Shown: piece by piece, positions 18,089 through 26,641 of the stretch
Layout: each line of letters starts with the position of its first letter
How positions within the stretch are numbered: the stretch's first letter is position 1
Assembly (NCBI RefSeq): GCF_000350085.1
Contig: NZ_CAUM01000146.1
Coordinates: 1-64,000 of the forward strand
From: Mesorhizobium metallidurans STM 2683
GTDB lineage: Bacteria; Pseudomonadota; Alphaproteobacteria; Rhizobiales; Rhizobiaceae
DNA: 64,000 nt
Direction: 5' to 3'
Program-made: the position numbers and the translations under genes
Notes under the pieces: generated by a model
Seen by the model: the letters and a program-made list of their open reading frames with translations, nothing else
What the model was told of the DNA's origin: nothing
Database searches by the model: none

Positions 18089-19420
18089 TCACTCGGCTGC
18101 CAAGACTTCGCTGTCGTCGGCGATGCCTTCCGGCTTTGGCCCGCCATAGGCCCAGTCCAACAGCTTGACCGTATGCACGACCGGCAGCTTGGCTGCGGAT
18201 GCGATCTGGGTGATGCAGCCGATGTTGCCGGTGGCGACGATTTCAGCACCGGTCGCCTCGATATTTTTCACCTTGCGGTCGCGCAGCTTTGCCGAAATCT
18301 CGGATTGCAGGATGTTGTAGGTGCCGGCCGAGCCGCAGCACAGATGCCCCTCGCGCGGCTCGCGCACGATGAAGCCTGCTTTGATGAGAAGCTCCTTGGG
18401 CTGGCGGGTGATCTTCTGGCCATGCTGCATCGAGCAGGCCGAGTGATAGGCGACGACGGTGCCGGGCTTGCGCACCGGTTCCGGCAGGTCGAGAACAGCC
18501 AGATACTCCGTGATGTCCTTGGCCAGCGCCGAGACGCGCGCCGCCTTGTCGGCATAGGCCGGGTCGAGACGCAGCATGAAGCCGTAGTCCTTGATGGTGG
18601 TGCCGCAGCCCGACGCCGTGATGACGATGGCATCCAGCCCGCCCTGCTCGATGGCCCGCGTCCAGGCGTCGACATTGCGCCTCGCCGAGGCAAGCGCCGC
18701 TTCCTCCCGCCCCATATGATGGACCAGCGCACCGCAGCAGACCTCGCCTTGGGGCACAACGACCTCGACACCGAGCCGCGTCAGCAACGCAATCGTCGTG
18801 TCGTTGATGGCCGGATCGAGCACCGATTGCGCGCAGCCGGTGAGGATCGCGATGCGGCCGCGTTTTGTCGCGCCCTGTCCGGCATGCGTGCCGGGCGAGG
18901 CCATCGGCGACGCTTTGGGAACCGTTTTCGGGGCGAGCCTGAGCATGGCGCCCAGCGGCTTCAGGGCCGGCGTACTTTCGAACAGGCCGGCGAACGGCCT
19001 GCCTAGCTTCGCCAGTTTCAGAGCGGCGCGGAAGCGCGAGGGATAGGGCAGCACCAAGGCCAGCATGGCGCGTGTCAGCCGATCGGGCAGCGGCCGCCGG
19101 TAGGTCTCCTCGATATGGGCGCGGGCGTGGTCGACCAGATGCATGTAGTTGACGCCCGACGGGCAGGTGGTCATGCAGGCGAGGCAGGACAGGCAGCGGT
19201 CGATATGGGTGACGATCTCCTTGTCGGCCGGACGGCCGTTCTCCAGCATGTCCTTGATCAGGTAGATCCGCCCGCGCGGCGAATCCAGCTCGTTGCCGAG
19301 CGTCACATAGGTCGGGCAGGTGGCGGTGCAGAAGCCGCAATGCACGCATTTGCGCAGGATCGTCTCCGATTCCGCGACATGCGGATCGGCAAGCTGGGCG
19401 GCTGAGAAATTGGTCTGCAC
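18089..19420 (-). CDS. glcF: Glycolate oxidase iron-sulfur subunit
   Basis: 443 residues. The GTG at 19420 is chosen because AGGAAA lies just upstream and the protein then begins QTNFSAAQLADPHVAESE as in GlcF. Two 4Fe-4S motifs are present (CVHCGFCTATCPTY and CLSCLACMTTCPSG), followed by two CCG domains (CCGALVHHMG, CCGSAGTYN). With GlcD and GlcE it forms the membrane-associated complex that oxidises glycolate to glyoxylate and passes electrons to the respiratory chain. It is the last gene of glcD-glcE-membrane protein-glcF, 11 bp after the preceding gene. Confidence 0.96.
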   Translation of the reverse strand: MQTNFSAAQLADPHVAESETILRKCVHCGFCTATCPTYVTLGNELDSPRGRIYLIKDMLENGRPADKEIVTHIDRCLSCLACMTTCPSGVNYMHLVDHARAHIEETYRRPLPDRLTRAMLALVLPYPSRFRAALKLAKLGRPFAGLFESTPALKPLGAMLRLAPKTVPKASPMASPGTHAGQGATKRGRIAILTGCAQSVLDPAINDTTIALLTRLGVEVVVPQGEVCCGALVHHMGREEAALASARRNVDAWTRAIEQGGLDAIVITASGCGTTIKDYGFMLRLDPAYADKAARVSALAKDITEYLAVLDLPEPVRKPGTVVAYHSACSMQHGQKITRQPKELLIKAGFIVREPREGHLCCGSAGTYNILQSEISAKLRDRKVKNIEATGAEIVATGNIGCITQIASAAKLPVVHTVKLLDWAYGGPKPEGIADDSEVLAAE

Positions 19421-19431
19421 TCGAAAATTTC

Positions 19432-19827
19432 CTATAATCCCAGAAACCAGCTTTCCGGGTTCTTGACCGGCTCGCCGCGCTGCAGCGCCTGGAGGCCCAG
19501 AATGCAGCGGGCGATGAACCAGACGGCGACGGCGAACATCAGCACGACGCCGACCATCGCCATCATCAGCACCACCGAGATCAGCGCATAGAGCAGGCCG
19601 ATCCAGAAGGTGCGGATCAGGAAGGTGTAGTGGCTCTCGACGAAGCCGCCTGATTTGCCGCGGTTGATATAGGCCAGAACGATGCCGACAATGCCGGTGA
19701 TGCCGATGACCAGGCTGGTAAGGTAGAGGACATAAATGACCAGCGCATTGGTCGGGCCGGGCTCCAGCCAACGGTCGGTCTGGCGCGGTGTGGGCTTGTC
19801 GCCCTGGCCGGAATTGATGTCGCTCAT
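19432..19827 (-). CDS. Small multi-pass membrane protein in glc operon
   Basis: 131 residues with three to four hydrophobic segments after a polar N-terminus (MSDINSGQGDKPTPRQTDRW). It resembles the small DUF4870-like membrane proteins of alphaproteobacteria. Its ATG overlaps the glcE stop by 4 nt and glcF begins 11 bp after its stop, so it is translationally coupled inside the glycolate oxidase operon. A role as membrane anchor or assembly partner for GlcDEF is an inference from position only. Confidence 0.75.
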   Translation of the reverse strand: MSDINSGQGDKPTPRQTDRWLEPGPTNALVIYVLYLTSLVIGITGIVGIVLAYINRGKSGGFVESHYTFLIRTFWIGLLYALISVVLMMAMVGVVLMFAVAVWFIARCILGLQALQRGEPVKNPESWFLGL

Positions 19828-21083
19828 GATGGTGATCCTCCCTCGGTTGCCTGGCCGAGAGTAGCAGAGCCGGCACCCGGCGTCATACGGCCGGGGTTGA
19901 GGATCGCCTTGGGGTCGAATTCGGCTTTCAACCTTGCCGACAGGGCTGCCAGCGCCGGTGCCTGCGGTTCGAACACCGGCACGGCGGCGCGATGCGAAGG
20001 AGCGGCGCGCACCAGCGTCGCGTGGCCGCCGCCATGTTTTCCGATCAGCCCGCGCAGCAGGCCCGCCTCGGGATCCCCTTCCTCCATGCGCAGCCAGATC
20101 AGCCCGCCCTGCCAGTCGTAGAAGGCGCTGACACCGGCCTGCATACGCAGCGTCATTACCATCTGGTGGCCTTGCGACGGCACCATCGAGATCCGCCATA
20201 CCGGCTTGTCGCCGCCGTCCGCGAATGGCGCGCAATCCCTGACATCGCGCCAGAGCGAATGCGAAGCTTCCCCTGAGATTTCTTCCAGCGGACCGGCATT
20301 CCTGAGCAGGTCTTTCAGCGCGGCGATGCGGTATGCGACAGACGGCCCGAAACCCTCGACGCGCAGCAGCGTCGCCGCATCGCTGCCGAGGTTACCGCCA
20401 ACAACCCGCGCCGCGACGCGTTCAGGAAGATGTGCGGCGCTCGATACTTCCGCGCTGGAACCCAGCGCCAGCGCCATGGCGGCGGCGGCATGATCGTCGA
20501 GCAATCCGCGTATGGCGAGCGTGATTTCGGTCTCGGCCGCCGGCAGCACCTTGAAGGTGACATCGGTGAACACGGCAAGCGTGCCCCAGCTGTTGGCCAT
20601 CAGCTTGGACAGATCGTAGCCAGTGACGTTCTTGACGACGCGGCCGCCGGACTTGAAGGCCTCGCCACGGCCGGCAACGGCGCTGATGCCGAGGACATGG
20701 TCACGCGCGGCGCCCGCCTTCAGCCGGCGCGGGCCGGAAAGGTTCGCGGCGAGTGCGCCACCGATCGTCCCTTTTCCCGGCTTGCCGCCAAGCAGCGGGC
20801 CGTAATCCATCGGCTCGAAGGCGAGCTGCTGGCCGTTTTCGGCAAGCAGGCTTTCGATCTCGGCCAGCGGCGTGCCCGCCTTTACCGACAGCACCAGTTC
20901 GGCCGGCTCGTAGAGCGTGACGCCGGTGAGTTTGGAGACATCGAGCGTATGCTCGCTCTGCTGCGGCCGGCCAATGCCGCGCTTTGAGCCATGACCGAGG
21001 ATTTCCAGCGGCGATTCTTCCGACGCCGCCCACTGGACGGTGGAGAGGACTTCGGCTGATGTGGATGGGGTGAAGGTGGTCAT
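19824..21083 (-). CDS. glcE: Glycolate oxidase FAD-binding subunit
   Basis: 419 residues. The PCMH-type FAD domain is visible in LEILGHGSKRGIGRP, FEPMDYGP followed by GTIGGALAANLSGPRRLKAG and GGRVVKNVTGYDLSKLM. The C-terminus ends with the family motif KAEFDPKAILNPGRM. It pairs with GlcD in the glycolate oxidase complex. It is separated from glcD by 197 bp that are filled by an inverted repeat, then overlaps the next gene by 4 nt. Confidence 0.95.
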   Translation of the reverse strand: MTTFTPSTSAEVLSTVQWAASEESPLEILGHGSKRGIGRPQQSEHTLDVSKLTGVTLYEPAELVLSVKAGTPLAEIESLLAENGQQLAFEPMDYGPLLGGKPGKGTIGGALAANLSGPRRLKAGAARDHVLGISAVAGRGEAFKSGGRVVKNVTGYDLSKLMANSWGTLAVFTDVTFKVLPAAETEITLAIRGLLDDHAAAAMALALGSSAEVSSAAHLPERVAARVVGGNLGSDAATLLRVEGFGPSVAYRIAALKDLLRNAGPLEEISGEASHSLWRDVRDCAPFADGGDKPVWRISMVPSQGHQMVMTLRMQAGVSAFYDWQGGLIWLRMEEGDPEAGLLRGLIGKHGGGHATLVRAAPSHRAAVPVFEPQAPALAALSARLKAEFDPKAILNPGRMTPGAGSATLGQATEGGSPS

Positions 21084-21108
21084 GGCGATACACCGCGATC
21101 CTTCGCGC

Positions 21109-21257
21109 CCCCCTCTGTCCTGCCAATCTCCCCCTCAAGGGGGGAGATTGGCAGTTTCAGCGCCTCACCTTTCTTGCATCGCTGGAGATTGGCGAAAACC
21201 GATGCGACATCCAATCTCCCCCCTTGAGGGGGAGATGGCCGGCAGGCCAGAGGGGGG
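21109..21257. repeat. Inverted repeat between glcD and glcE
   Basis: Left arm 21109-21163 (CCCTCTGTCC, then CTGCCAATCTCCCC pairing with GGGGAGATTGGCAG as a local hairpin). Right arm near 21210-21257 (CCAATCTCCCC, GGGGGAGATGGCC, GGCCAGAGGGGG). A second palindromic family, unlike the one at 14642. Inside the operon it could weaken transcription from glcD into glcE. Confidence 0.75.
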
Positions 21258-21280
21258 TGTTCAAGCGCCAACGTTTCCAC

Positions 21281-22777
21281 TCAAAACCTCGGAATATCCG
21301 GAAACGCCACCTGCCCCCGGTGCACATGCATGCGCCCCAGTTCGGCGCAGCGGCGCAGTTGCGGGAAGACCTTGCCGGGGTTCAAAAGATGATTGGGATC
21401 GAAGGCGCATTTGACGCGCATCTGCTGGTCGAGATCGATCTGGTTGAACATTTCCGGCATCAGGTCGCGCTTTTCGACGCCCACGCCGTGCTCGCCGGTC
21501 AGGACGCCGCCGGCCTTGACGCAAAGCCGCAAGATGTCGGCGCCAAAACTCTCGGCCTTGTCGAGCTCGCCCGGCACATTGGCGTCGTAAAGGATCAGCG
21601 GGTGCAGATTGCCATCGCCGGCATGGAAGACATTGGCGACGCCGAGGCCATATTTTTCCGAGAGTTCGCGCATGCCGGCGAGCACGTGCGGCAGTTCCTT
21701 GCGCGGGATGGTGCCGTCCATGCAGTAGTAATCGGGCGAGATGCGGCCGACCGCCGGGAAGGCCGCCTTGCGGCCGGCCCAAAAGCTCAGCCGTTCCTGC
21801 TCCGACTGCGAAATGCGGCAGGTGGTCGAGCCGTTGCGGTAGGCGATGGCTTCGACAAGGCCGATCAGATGATCGACCTCGACGCCCGGCCCGTCGAGTT
21901 CGACGATCAGCAGCGCCTCGACATCCAGGGGGTAGCCGGCATGGACGAAATCCTCGGCCGCATGGATCGCCGGGCGGTCCATCATCTCCATGCCGCCTGG
22001 GATGATGCCGGCGCCGATGATGTCGGCGACGCATTGGCCGCCCTGCTCGCTGGTCGAAAAGCCGATCAGCAGAGCGCGCGCCGTCTCCGGCTTCTTCAGG
22101 ATGCGCACGGTGACCTCGGTGACGACGCCTAGCAACCCCTCGGAACCGGTCATCACGCCGAGCAGGTCGTAGCCTTCGCAGTCGAGATGGCTGCCGCCGA
22201 GCCGCACCACCTCGCCATTCATCAGCACCATCTCGATGCCGAGAACGTTGTTGGCGGTGAGGCCGTATTTCAGGCAGTGCACGCCGCCGGAATTTTCCGC
22301 GACATTGCCGCCGATCGAGCAGGCGATCTGGGAGGATGGGTCGGGGGCGTAATAGAAGCCCTCCTGCTCGACGGCGGTGGTGATGCCGAGATTGGTGACG
22401 CCCGGCTGGGCGACGACGATGCGATCGGGAAAGTCGATCTCGAGGATACGATTGAACCGGCTCATGACCAGCAGCACCGCGTCCTCGAGCGGCAGCGCGC
22501 CGCCGGACAAGGATGTGCCGGAACCGCGCGGCACGACACGGATGTTGCGGTCGTTGCAATATTTCAGCACGCGCGAGACCTGCGCCACCGTTTCCGGCAG
22601 CACCACGACCAGCGGCAATTGCCGGTAGGCGGTAAGCCCGTCGCTCTCGAAGGCACGCATTGAATTGGCGGCGTCGACGACCCCCTCGCCCGGCACGATG
22701 ATGCGCATGTCGGCGACGATCTCGTCGCGCCGGCGCATCGTGGCATCGTCTGGCTTCGGCATGGCAAGGCCGGACAT
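21281..22777 (-). CDS. glcD: Glycolate oxidase catalytic subunit (FAD)
   Basis: 498 residues from the ATG at 22777, preceded by GAAGGAGG; E. coli GlcD is 499. The FAD-binding domain has VVPRGSGTSLSGGALPLEDAV and CSIGGNVAENSGGVHCLKYG. The C-terminal FAD-linked oxidase domain carries FHAGDGNLHPLILYD and LTGEHGVGVEKRDLM, both typical of the D-2-hydroxyacid (glycolate/D-lactate) dehydrogenase family. It oxidises glycolate, and probably D-lactate. First gene of the operon; a perfect palindrome lies 20 bp upstream. Confidence 0.96.
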   Translation of the reverse strand: MSGLAMPKPDDATMRRRDEIVADMRIIVPGEGVVDAANSMRAFESDGLTAYRQLPLVVVLPETVAQVSRVLKYCNDRNIRVVPRGSGTSLSGGALPLEDAVLLVMSRFNRILEIDFPDRIVVAQPGVTNLGITTAVEQEGFYYAPDPSSQIACSIGGNVAENSGGVHCLKYGLTANNVLGIEMVLMNGEVVRLGGSHLDCEGYDLLGVMTGSEGLLGVVTEVTVRILKKPETARALLIGFSTSEQGGQCVADIIGAGIIPGGMEMMDRPAIHAAEDFVHAGYPLDVEALLIVELDGPGVEVDHLIGLVEAIAYRNGSTTCRISQSEQERLSFWAGRKAAFPAVGRISPDYYCMDGTIPRKELPHVLAGMRELSEKYGLGVANVFHAGDGNLHPLILYDANVPGELDKAESFGADILRLCVKAGGVLTGEHGVGVEKRDLMPEMFNQIDLDQQMRVKCAFDPNHLLNPGKVFPQLRRCAELGRMHVHRGQVAFPDIPRF

Positions 22778-22797
22778 CAGCAGCCTCCTTCGCTCGA

Positions 22798-22818
22798 CTG
22801 GTAAAAATGTTTTACCAG
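22798..22818. promoter_or_regulatory. Perfect 21-bp palindrome upstream of glcD
   Basis: Arms CTGGTAAAA (22798-22806) and TTTTACCAG (22810-22818) are perfect reverse complements around a 3-nt centre. It sits 20-41 bp before the glcD start codon. TGGT/ACCA half-sites of this type are typical for GntR/FadR-family operators, and a FadR-type regulator is encoded 1.8 kb away at 24570. Operator function is inferred. Confidence 0.6.
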
Positions 22819-22910
22819 CGACGGTCGCCTGTTGCAAATCCTGCTTTGACCAAAATCGGGAACCAATGCCAGGACAGGCCTCCGCAGCGGCAATCTGCCG
22901 CTGTGGTTTT

Positions 22911-23034
22911 ACTCCCTTGTGGGGAGGGTCGCGAACGAAGTGAGAGGGGTGGGGGTCGGCGCGAGGTAGCGCTCTACGAGCACCCCCACCCCGATCCGCT
23001 GCGCGGATCGACCCTCCCCACAAGGGGGAGGGTA
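22911..23034. repeat. Palindromic intergenic repeat (third family)
   Basis: Left part 22911-22955 (ACTCCCTTGTGGGGAGGGTCG, then GAGGGGTGGGGGT) and right part 22980-23034 (CACCCCCACCCCGATCC, then ACCCTCCCCACAAGGGGGAG) are imperfect reverse complements. It lies directly after the DUF3422 stop and before the glcD promoter region. Confidence 0.75.
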
Positions 23035-23038
23035 AGGG

Positions 23039-24361
23039 CTACTCGCCCGGCTGCCTGGCCGGCTCGGAGTGCATCCGGCGCACCCGACGCACGCCCCACC
23101 AGACGAGCAGGATGGCCAGAGGCACCGAAGCGGCGGTGACGACTTCCGGCGCAATGGCATGGCCGAAGATCGAGGCGCCCTTGGCGACGTAGCTGATGAG
23201 GCCGACGACATAGTAGGAGACGGCGGCGACGGACAGGCCTTCCACCGTTTGCTGCAGACGAAGCTGCAGGCGGGCGCGGTTGTTCATCGATGCCAGCAGA
23301 TCGCGGTTCTGCTTCTCGACCTCGACATCGACCCAGGTGCGCAGCAGCGTGGTGGCGCGGGTGAGCTTGCGCGACAGATTGGCCTGGCGTTCCTCCACCG
23401 AACGACAGGTGCGCATGGCGGGCGCGACGCGCCGCTGCAGGAAGCCGCCCCAGGTGTCGTAGCCAGGCACCGCCTCTTCCTCCAGCGCCTCCAGCCGCTC
23501 GACGACGATGCCGTCATAGGCGCGGCTGGCGCCAAAGCGGTAGAGGCTGGAGGCGGCATCGGCTTCGAGTTCCGCGGCAAGCTCGGTCAGATCGGCAAGC
23601 AGCGTCTGGCTGTCACGGGTCTCGGCCACCTTCATTTCCAGCGTCGTCTGGGCCAGCCTGTCTTCGATGCGGCGGGCACGGCCCGACAGCATCAGCGCCA
23701 ACGGCAGGCCGAGCATGGCCAGCGTGCGGTAGGTCTCGATATCGATCAGCCGCTGCGACAGCGCGCCGGTTCGTGCCGGCGTCAGGCCGCGATCGAGCAC
23801 CAACATGCGGGTCAGGCCGTCGCCATCCTGGCGGAAATCGGTGACGATGGCGGCGTTGCCGCGCTCGACCAGCGAATAGCACAGGCTGGTCGGGTCGAAG
23901 CCGGCGATCAGCCTCTCGCTGGCCTGCGTCCATTTGCGGATTTCGAGCCTGATGCCTGAAATGACCGTTCCCGGCGGGGAAAATCCATTGCCGAAGGGAG
24001 AATCCTCCTGCACCCGGCCGCTTTCGGAAAGCGGCCCTTCCCACAGATAGGTCGAGAATTCCGTGTGCCGCTCCCAGCGCAGCGAGCCCTGACCCCATTT
24101 CATGGCGTGGTGGCGGGCATGACGGTCGGGCGCGGCGATGCCGAGGCGGCGCGACAGTTCGGACAGCACGGCCATGTCGACGCCGGAACCGCCCTCGGTC
24201 ATGAAGGAAAGCTGGATCAGAACGCGCGGCTTCTCGACCAGCGGATGCGGCCGGGCATGGACCTCGCCAAGCGCGCCGGGCCTTCCCTCATGCGCCGGGA
24301 AGCCCATGACGCTGCCCTTGGAGCGCGGCTGGAATTCGAGATTGGACGGATCGTCCGACAC
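23039..24361 (-). CDS. DUF3422 family membrane protein
   Basis: 440 residues from the GTG at 24361, which has a strong GAGGGGG ribosome binding site. Features of DUF3422 are visible: HPLVEKPRVLIQLSF near the start, HHAMKWGQGSLRWERHTEFSTYLWE, a long helical region (LEMKVAETRDSQTLLADLTELAAELE), and two C-terminal transmembrane helices in the region VEGLSVAAVSYYVVGLISYVA. The family is widespread in Proteobacteria, membrane-anchored and uncharacterised. Its promoter region is shared with the FadR-type regulator gene facing the other way. Confidence 0.85.
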   Translation of the reverse strand: MSDDPSNLEFQPRSKGSVMGFPAHEGRPGALGEVHARPHPLVEKPRVLIQLSFMTEGGSGVDMAVLSELSRRLGIAAPDRHARHHAMKWGQGSLRWERHTEFSTYLWEGPLSESGRVQEDSPFGNGFSPPGTVISGIRLEIRKWTQASERLIAGFDPTSLCYSLVERGNAAIVTDFRQDGDGLTRMLVLDRGLTPARTGALSQRLIDIETYRTLAMLGLPLALMLSGRARRIEDRLAQTTLEMKVAETRDSQTLLADLTELAAELEADAASSLYRFGASRAYDGIVVERLEALEEEAVPGYDTWGGFLQRRVAPAMRTCRSVEERQANLSRKLTRATTLLRTWVDVEVEKQNRDLLASMNNRARLQLRLQQTVEGLSVAAVSYYVVGLISYVAKGASIFGHAIAPEVVTAASVPLAILLVWWGVRRVRRMHSEPARQPGE

Positions 24362-24509
24362 GGCTGGTCCCCCTCTTTTTTGACCCTTCGTGCAATGGCG
24401 TCCTCTAGAGACAATCGCCTGGAGACGCAAACAACAAAGTTTAGCCGAAGGCGACACAGCACCATGGCGTCGAAACGACCCGATCGGGCGAATTGGATAA
24501 ATAATTTGA

Positions 24510-24526
24510 CCAGTTGGCGACACTGG
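24510..24526. promoter_or_regulatory. Inverted repeat ahead of FadR-type regulator gene
   Basis: CCAGT (24510-24514) and ACTGG (24522-24526) with a 7-nt spacer, in an AT-rich stretch (24494-24510) that also offers a TTGACC -35-like hexamer. The ACTGG word is shared with the glcD palindrome. A possible autoregulatory operator; weak evidence. Confidence 0.35.
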
Positions 24527-24569
24527 CTTTATCCTGCGCGACACCGGTTCAAATTCCCAGGCGCCCCCG

Positions 24570-25373
24570 TTGAGCGACATTTTCTCCAGGATCGAGCATT
24601 CGCGCACCGCCGATGAGGTGGTGCAGCAGATCGAAAACCTGATCCTCGAAGGCGTGCTGCGTACCGGAGACCGGCTGCCGGGCGAGCGCGAGCTGGCGCG
24701 ACGGTTCGAAGTATCGCGCCCGATCCTGCGCGACGCGCTCAAACTGCTCGAACGCCGCGGGCTTTTGACGACACGGCCCGGCGGCGGCACCCATGTCGCC
24801 GACGTCATCGGCCAGTTGTTCACCAAGCCGGTGACGGACCTGATCTCAATGCACCGCAAGGCGGTGACCGACTATCTGGAATACCGCCGCGAGATCGAGG
24901 CCGTTGCCGCCGAATACGCGGCGCGGCGCGCCACCAAAGACGATCTGGCGCTGCTCGACCGCATCATGGCGCGCATGGACGAGGCGCACCGGACCGGCGA
25001 CTTCGACGACGAGGCGGAAATCGATGTCGAGTTCCATCATGCGGTCTGCGAATGCGCGCACAACATCATCCTTTTGCACACGCTGCGCGCCTGCTACCGG
25101 CTGCTGTCCGAAGGCGTCTTCCAGAACCGGCTTCTGGTGTTCACCGTGCCGGGCGCACGCGAGGCGCTGCTGGCACAGCACCGGGCGATCCATGCCGCGG
25201 TGAAGGAAGGCGATCCGATCGCGGCGCGGCAGGCGGCGATGGACCACCTCACCTATGTCGAACGATCCATGGCGGAAGCCGAGCGCAGCGGCGACTGGCA
25301 GCGCGTGTCGAGGCTGAGGCTGCGGCAGCGTTCCGAAGCCGCCGACATCGAATCCACACGCAAACGCTCCTAG
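24570..25373 (+). CDS. FadR/GntR-family regulator (LldR-like)
   Basis: 267 residues. N-terminal winged helix with the GntR signature (GDRLPGERELARRFEVSRPILRDALKLLERRGLL), then an all-helical FCD effector domain with the metal-binding pattern including FHHAVCECAHN and AQHRAIHAAVKEGD. The start is TTG at 24570, since no better-placed ATG precedes the conserved N-terminus. It ends 24 bp before lldD in the same direction, so it most likely controls lactate or glycolate oxidation genes. Effector (lactate, glycolate or another hydroxyacid) is not readable from sequence. Confidence 0.9.
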   Translation: MSDIFSRIEHSRTADEVVQQIENLILEGVLRTGDRLPGERELARRFEVSRPILRDALKLLERRGLLTTRPGGGTHVADVIGQLFTKPVTDLISMHRKAVTDYLEYRREIEAVAAEYAARRATKDDLALLDRIMARMDEAHRTGDFDDEAEIDVEFHHAVCECAHNIILLHTLRACYRLLSEGVFQNRLLVFTVPGAREALLAQHRAIHAAVKEGDPIAARQAAMDHLTYVERSMAEAERSGDWQRVSRLRLRQRSEAADIESTRKRS

Positions 25374-25397
25374 CCATCGAAATAAGCGGGGACCACC

Positions 25398-26534
25398 ATG
25401 AGCGACATCCTCACCATTGCCGATCTCAAGAACCTGGCACGCCGGCGGGTGCCGAAGATGTTCTTCGACTACGCCGATTCCGGCGCCTGGACCGAAAGCA
25501 CCTATCGCGCCAACGAGGAGGATTTCCAGAAAATCAAGTTTCGCCAGCGCGTGCTGGTCGACATGAGCAACCGCTCGCTGGAATCGACCATGATCGGCGA
25601 AAAGGTGGCGATGCCGGTGGCGTTGGCGCCGACCGGCCTGACCGGCATGCAGCATGCCGATGGCGAGATGCTGGCGGCGCAGGCGGCGGAGGAATTCGGC
25701 GTACCGTTCACGCTCTCGACGATGAGCATCTGTTCGATCGAGGACGTCGCCTCGGCGACGAAGAAGCCGTTCTGGTTTCAACTCTATGTGCTGCGCGACA
25801 AGGATTTCGTGCTCAACCTGATCGACCGGGCGAAGGCGGCGAAGTGCTCGGCGCTGGTGCTGACACTCGACCTGCAGATCCTCGGCCAGCGCCACAAGGA
25901 TGTCCGCAACGGGCTTTCGGCGCCGCCCAAGATGACGCTTGCCAACATTCTCGACATGGCCATCCGCCCGCGCTGGTGCCTGGGAATGGCCGGCACCCCC
26001 CGCCGGACGTTCCGCAACATTGTCGGCCACGCCAAGGGTGTCGGCGATGTCGCCTCGCTGTCGTCATGGACGACGGAGCAGTTCGACCCGCATCTGTCAT
26101 GGAAGGATGTCGCCTGGATCAAGGAGCGCTGGGGCGGCAAGCTGATCCTGAAAGGCATCCTCGACAAGGAAGACGCCATGATGGCGGCCAAGACCGGCGC
26201 CGACGCGATCATCGTTTCGAACCATGGCGGACGCCAGCTCGACGGCGCGTCGTCGTCGATCATGGCGCTGGAAGAGATCGCCGACGCGGTCGGCGACACC
26301 ATCGAAGTGCATATGGATGGCGGCATCCGCTCGGGCCAGGACGTGTTGAAGGCGCTGTGCCTCGGCGCCAAGGGCACCTATATCGGCCGGCCTTTCCTTT
26401 ACGGCCTGGGCGCGCTCGGTAAGGAAGGCATTACCAAAGCCCTTGAAATCATCCGCAAGGAGATGGACATCACACTGGCGCTGTGCGGAAAGCGCCTGGT
26501 GACGGACATGGGCAAGGACCAGCTTCGGCGCTAA
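25398..26534 (+). CDS. lldD: L-lactate dehydrogenase (FMN, quinone-linked)
   Basis: 378 residues. FMN-dependent alpha-hydroxyacid dehydrogenase: PVALAPTGLTGMQHADGE, FWFQLYVLRD, the catalytic SNHGGRQLDG with His276, and DGGIRSGQDVLKALCLGA for FMN phosphate binding. It oxidises L-lactate to pyruvate and passes electrons to the quinone pool. It forms a two-gene unit with the FadR-type regulator and lies close to glcDEF, making a 2-hydroxyacid oxidation block. Relatives act on other L-2-hydroxyacids, so the substrate is probable, not certain. Confidence 0.93.
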   Translation: MSDILTIADLKNLARRRVPKMFFDYADSGAWTESTYRANEEDFQKIKFRQRVLVDMSNRSLESTMIGEKVAMPVALAPTGLTGMQHADGEMLAAQAAEEFGVPFTLSTMSICSIEDVASATKKPFWFQLYVLRDKDFVLNLIDRAKAAKCSALVLTLDLQILGQRHKDVRNGLSAPPKMTLANILDMAIRPRWCLGMAGTPRRTFRNIVGHAKGVGDVASLSSWTTEQFDPHLSWKDVAWIKERWGGKLILKGILDKEDAMMAAKTGADAIIVSNHGGRQLDGASSSIMALEEIADAVGDTIEVHMDGGIRSGQDVLKALCLGAKGTYIGRPFLYGLGALGKEGITKALEIIRKEMDITLALCGKRLVTDMGKDQLRR

Positions 26535-26578
26535 AGCGGAACATGCGACGGCCGCAAGGCGGCTCTATCTTCTTGTTT

Positions 26579-26628
26579 GATCATCACTTTTCCGAAAACC
26601 GGTTTCCACTTTGTGGGATCATGGTCTA
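26579..26628. repeat. Small rhizobial palindrome
   Basis: GATCATCACTTTTCCG, then AAACCGGTTT (26596-26605), then CCACTTTGTGGGATCATG. This arrangement, AAACCGGTTT flanked by AAGTG-type arms and GATCAT ends, is a common short intergenic repeat in Rhizobiales. It lies between lldD and the phosphoesterase gene. Confidence 0.65.
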
Positions 26629-26641
26629 GACTCGTCATGGC

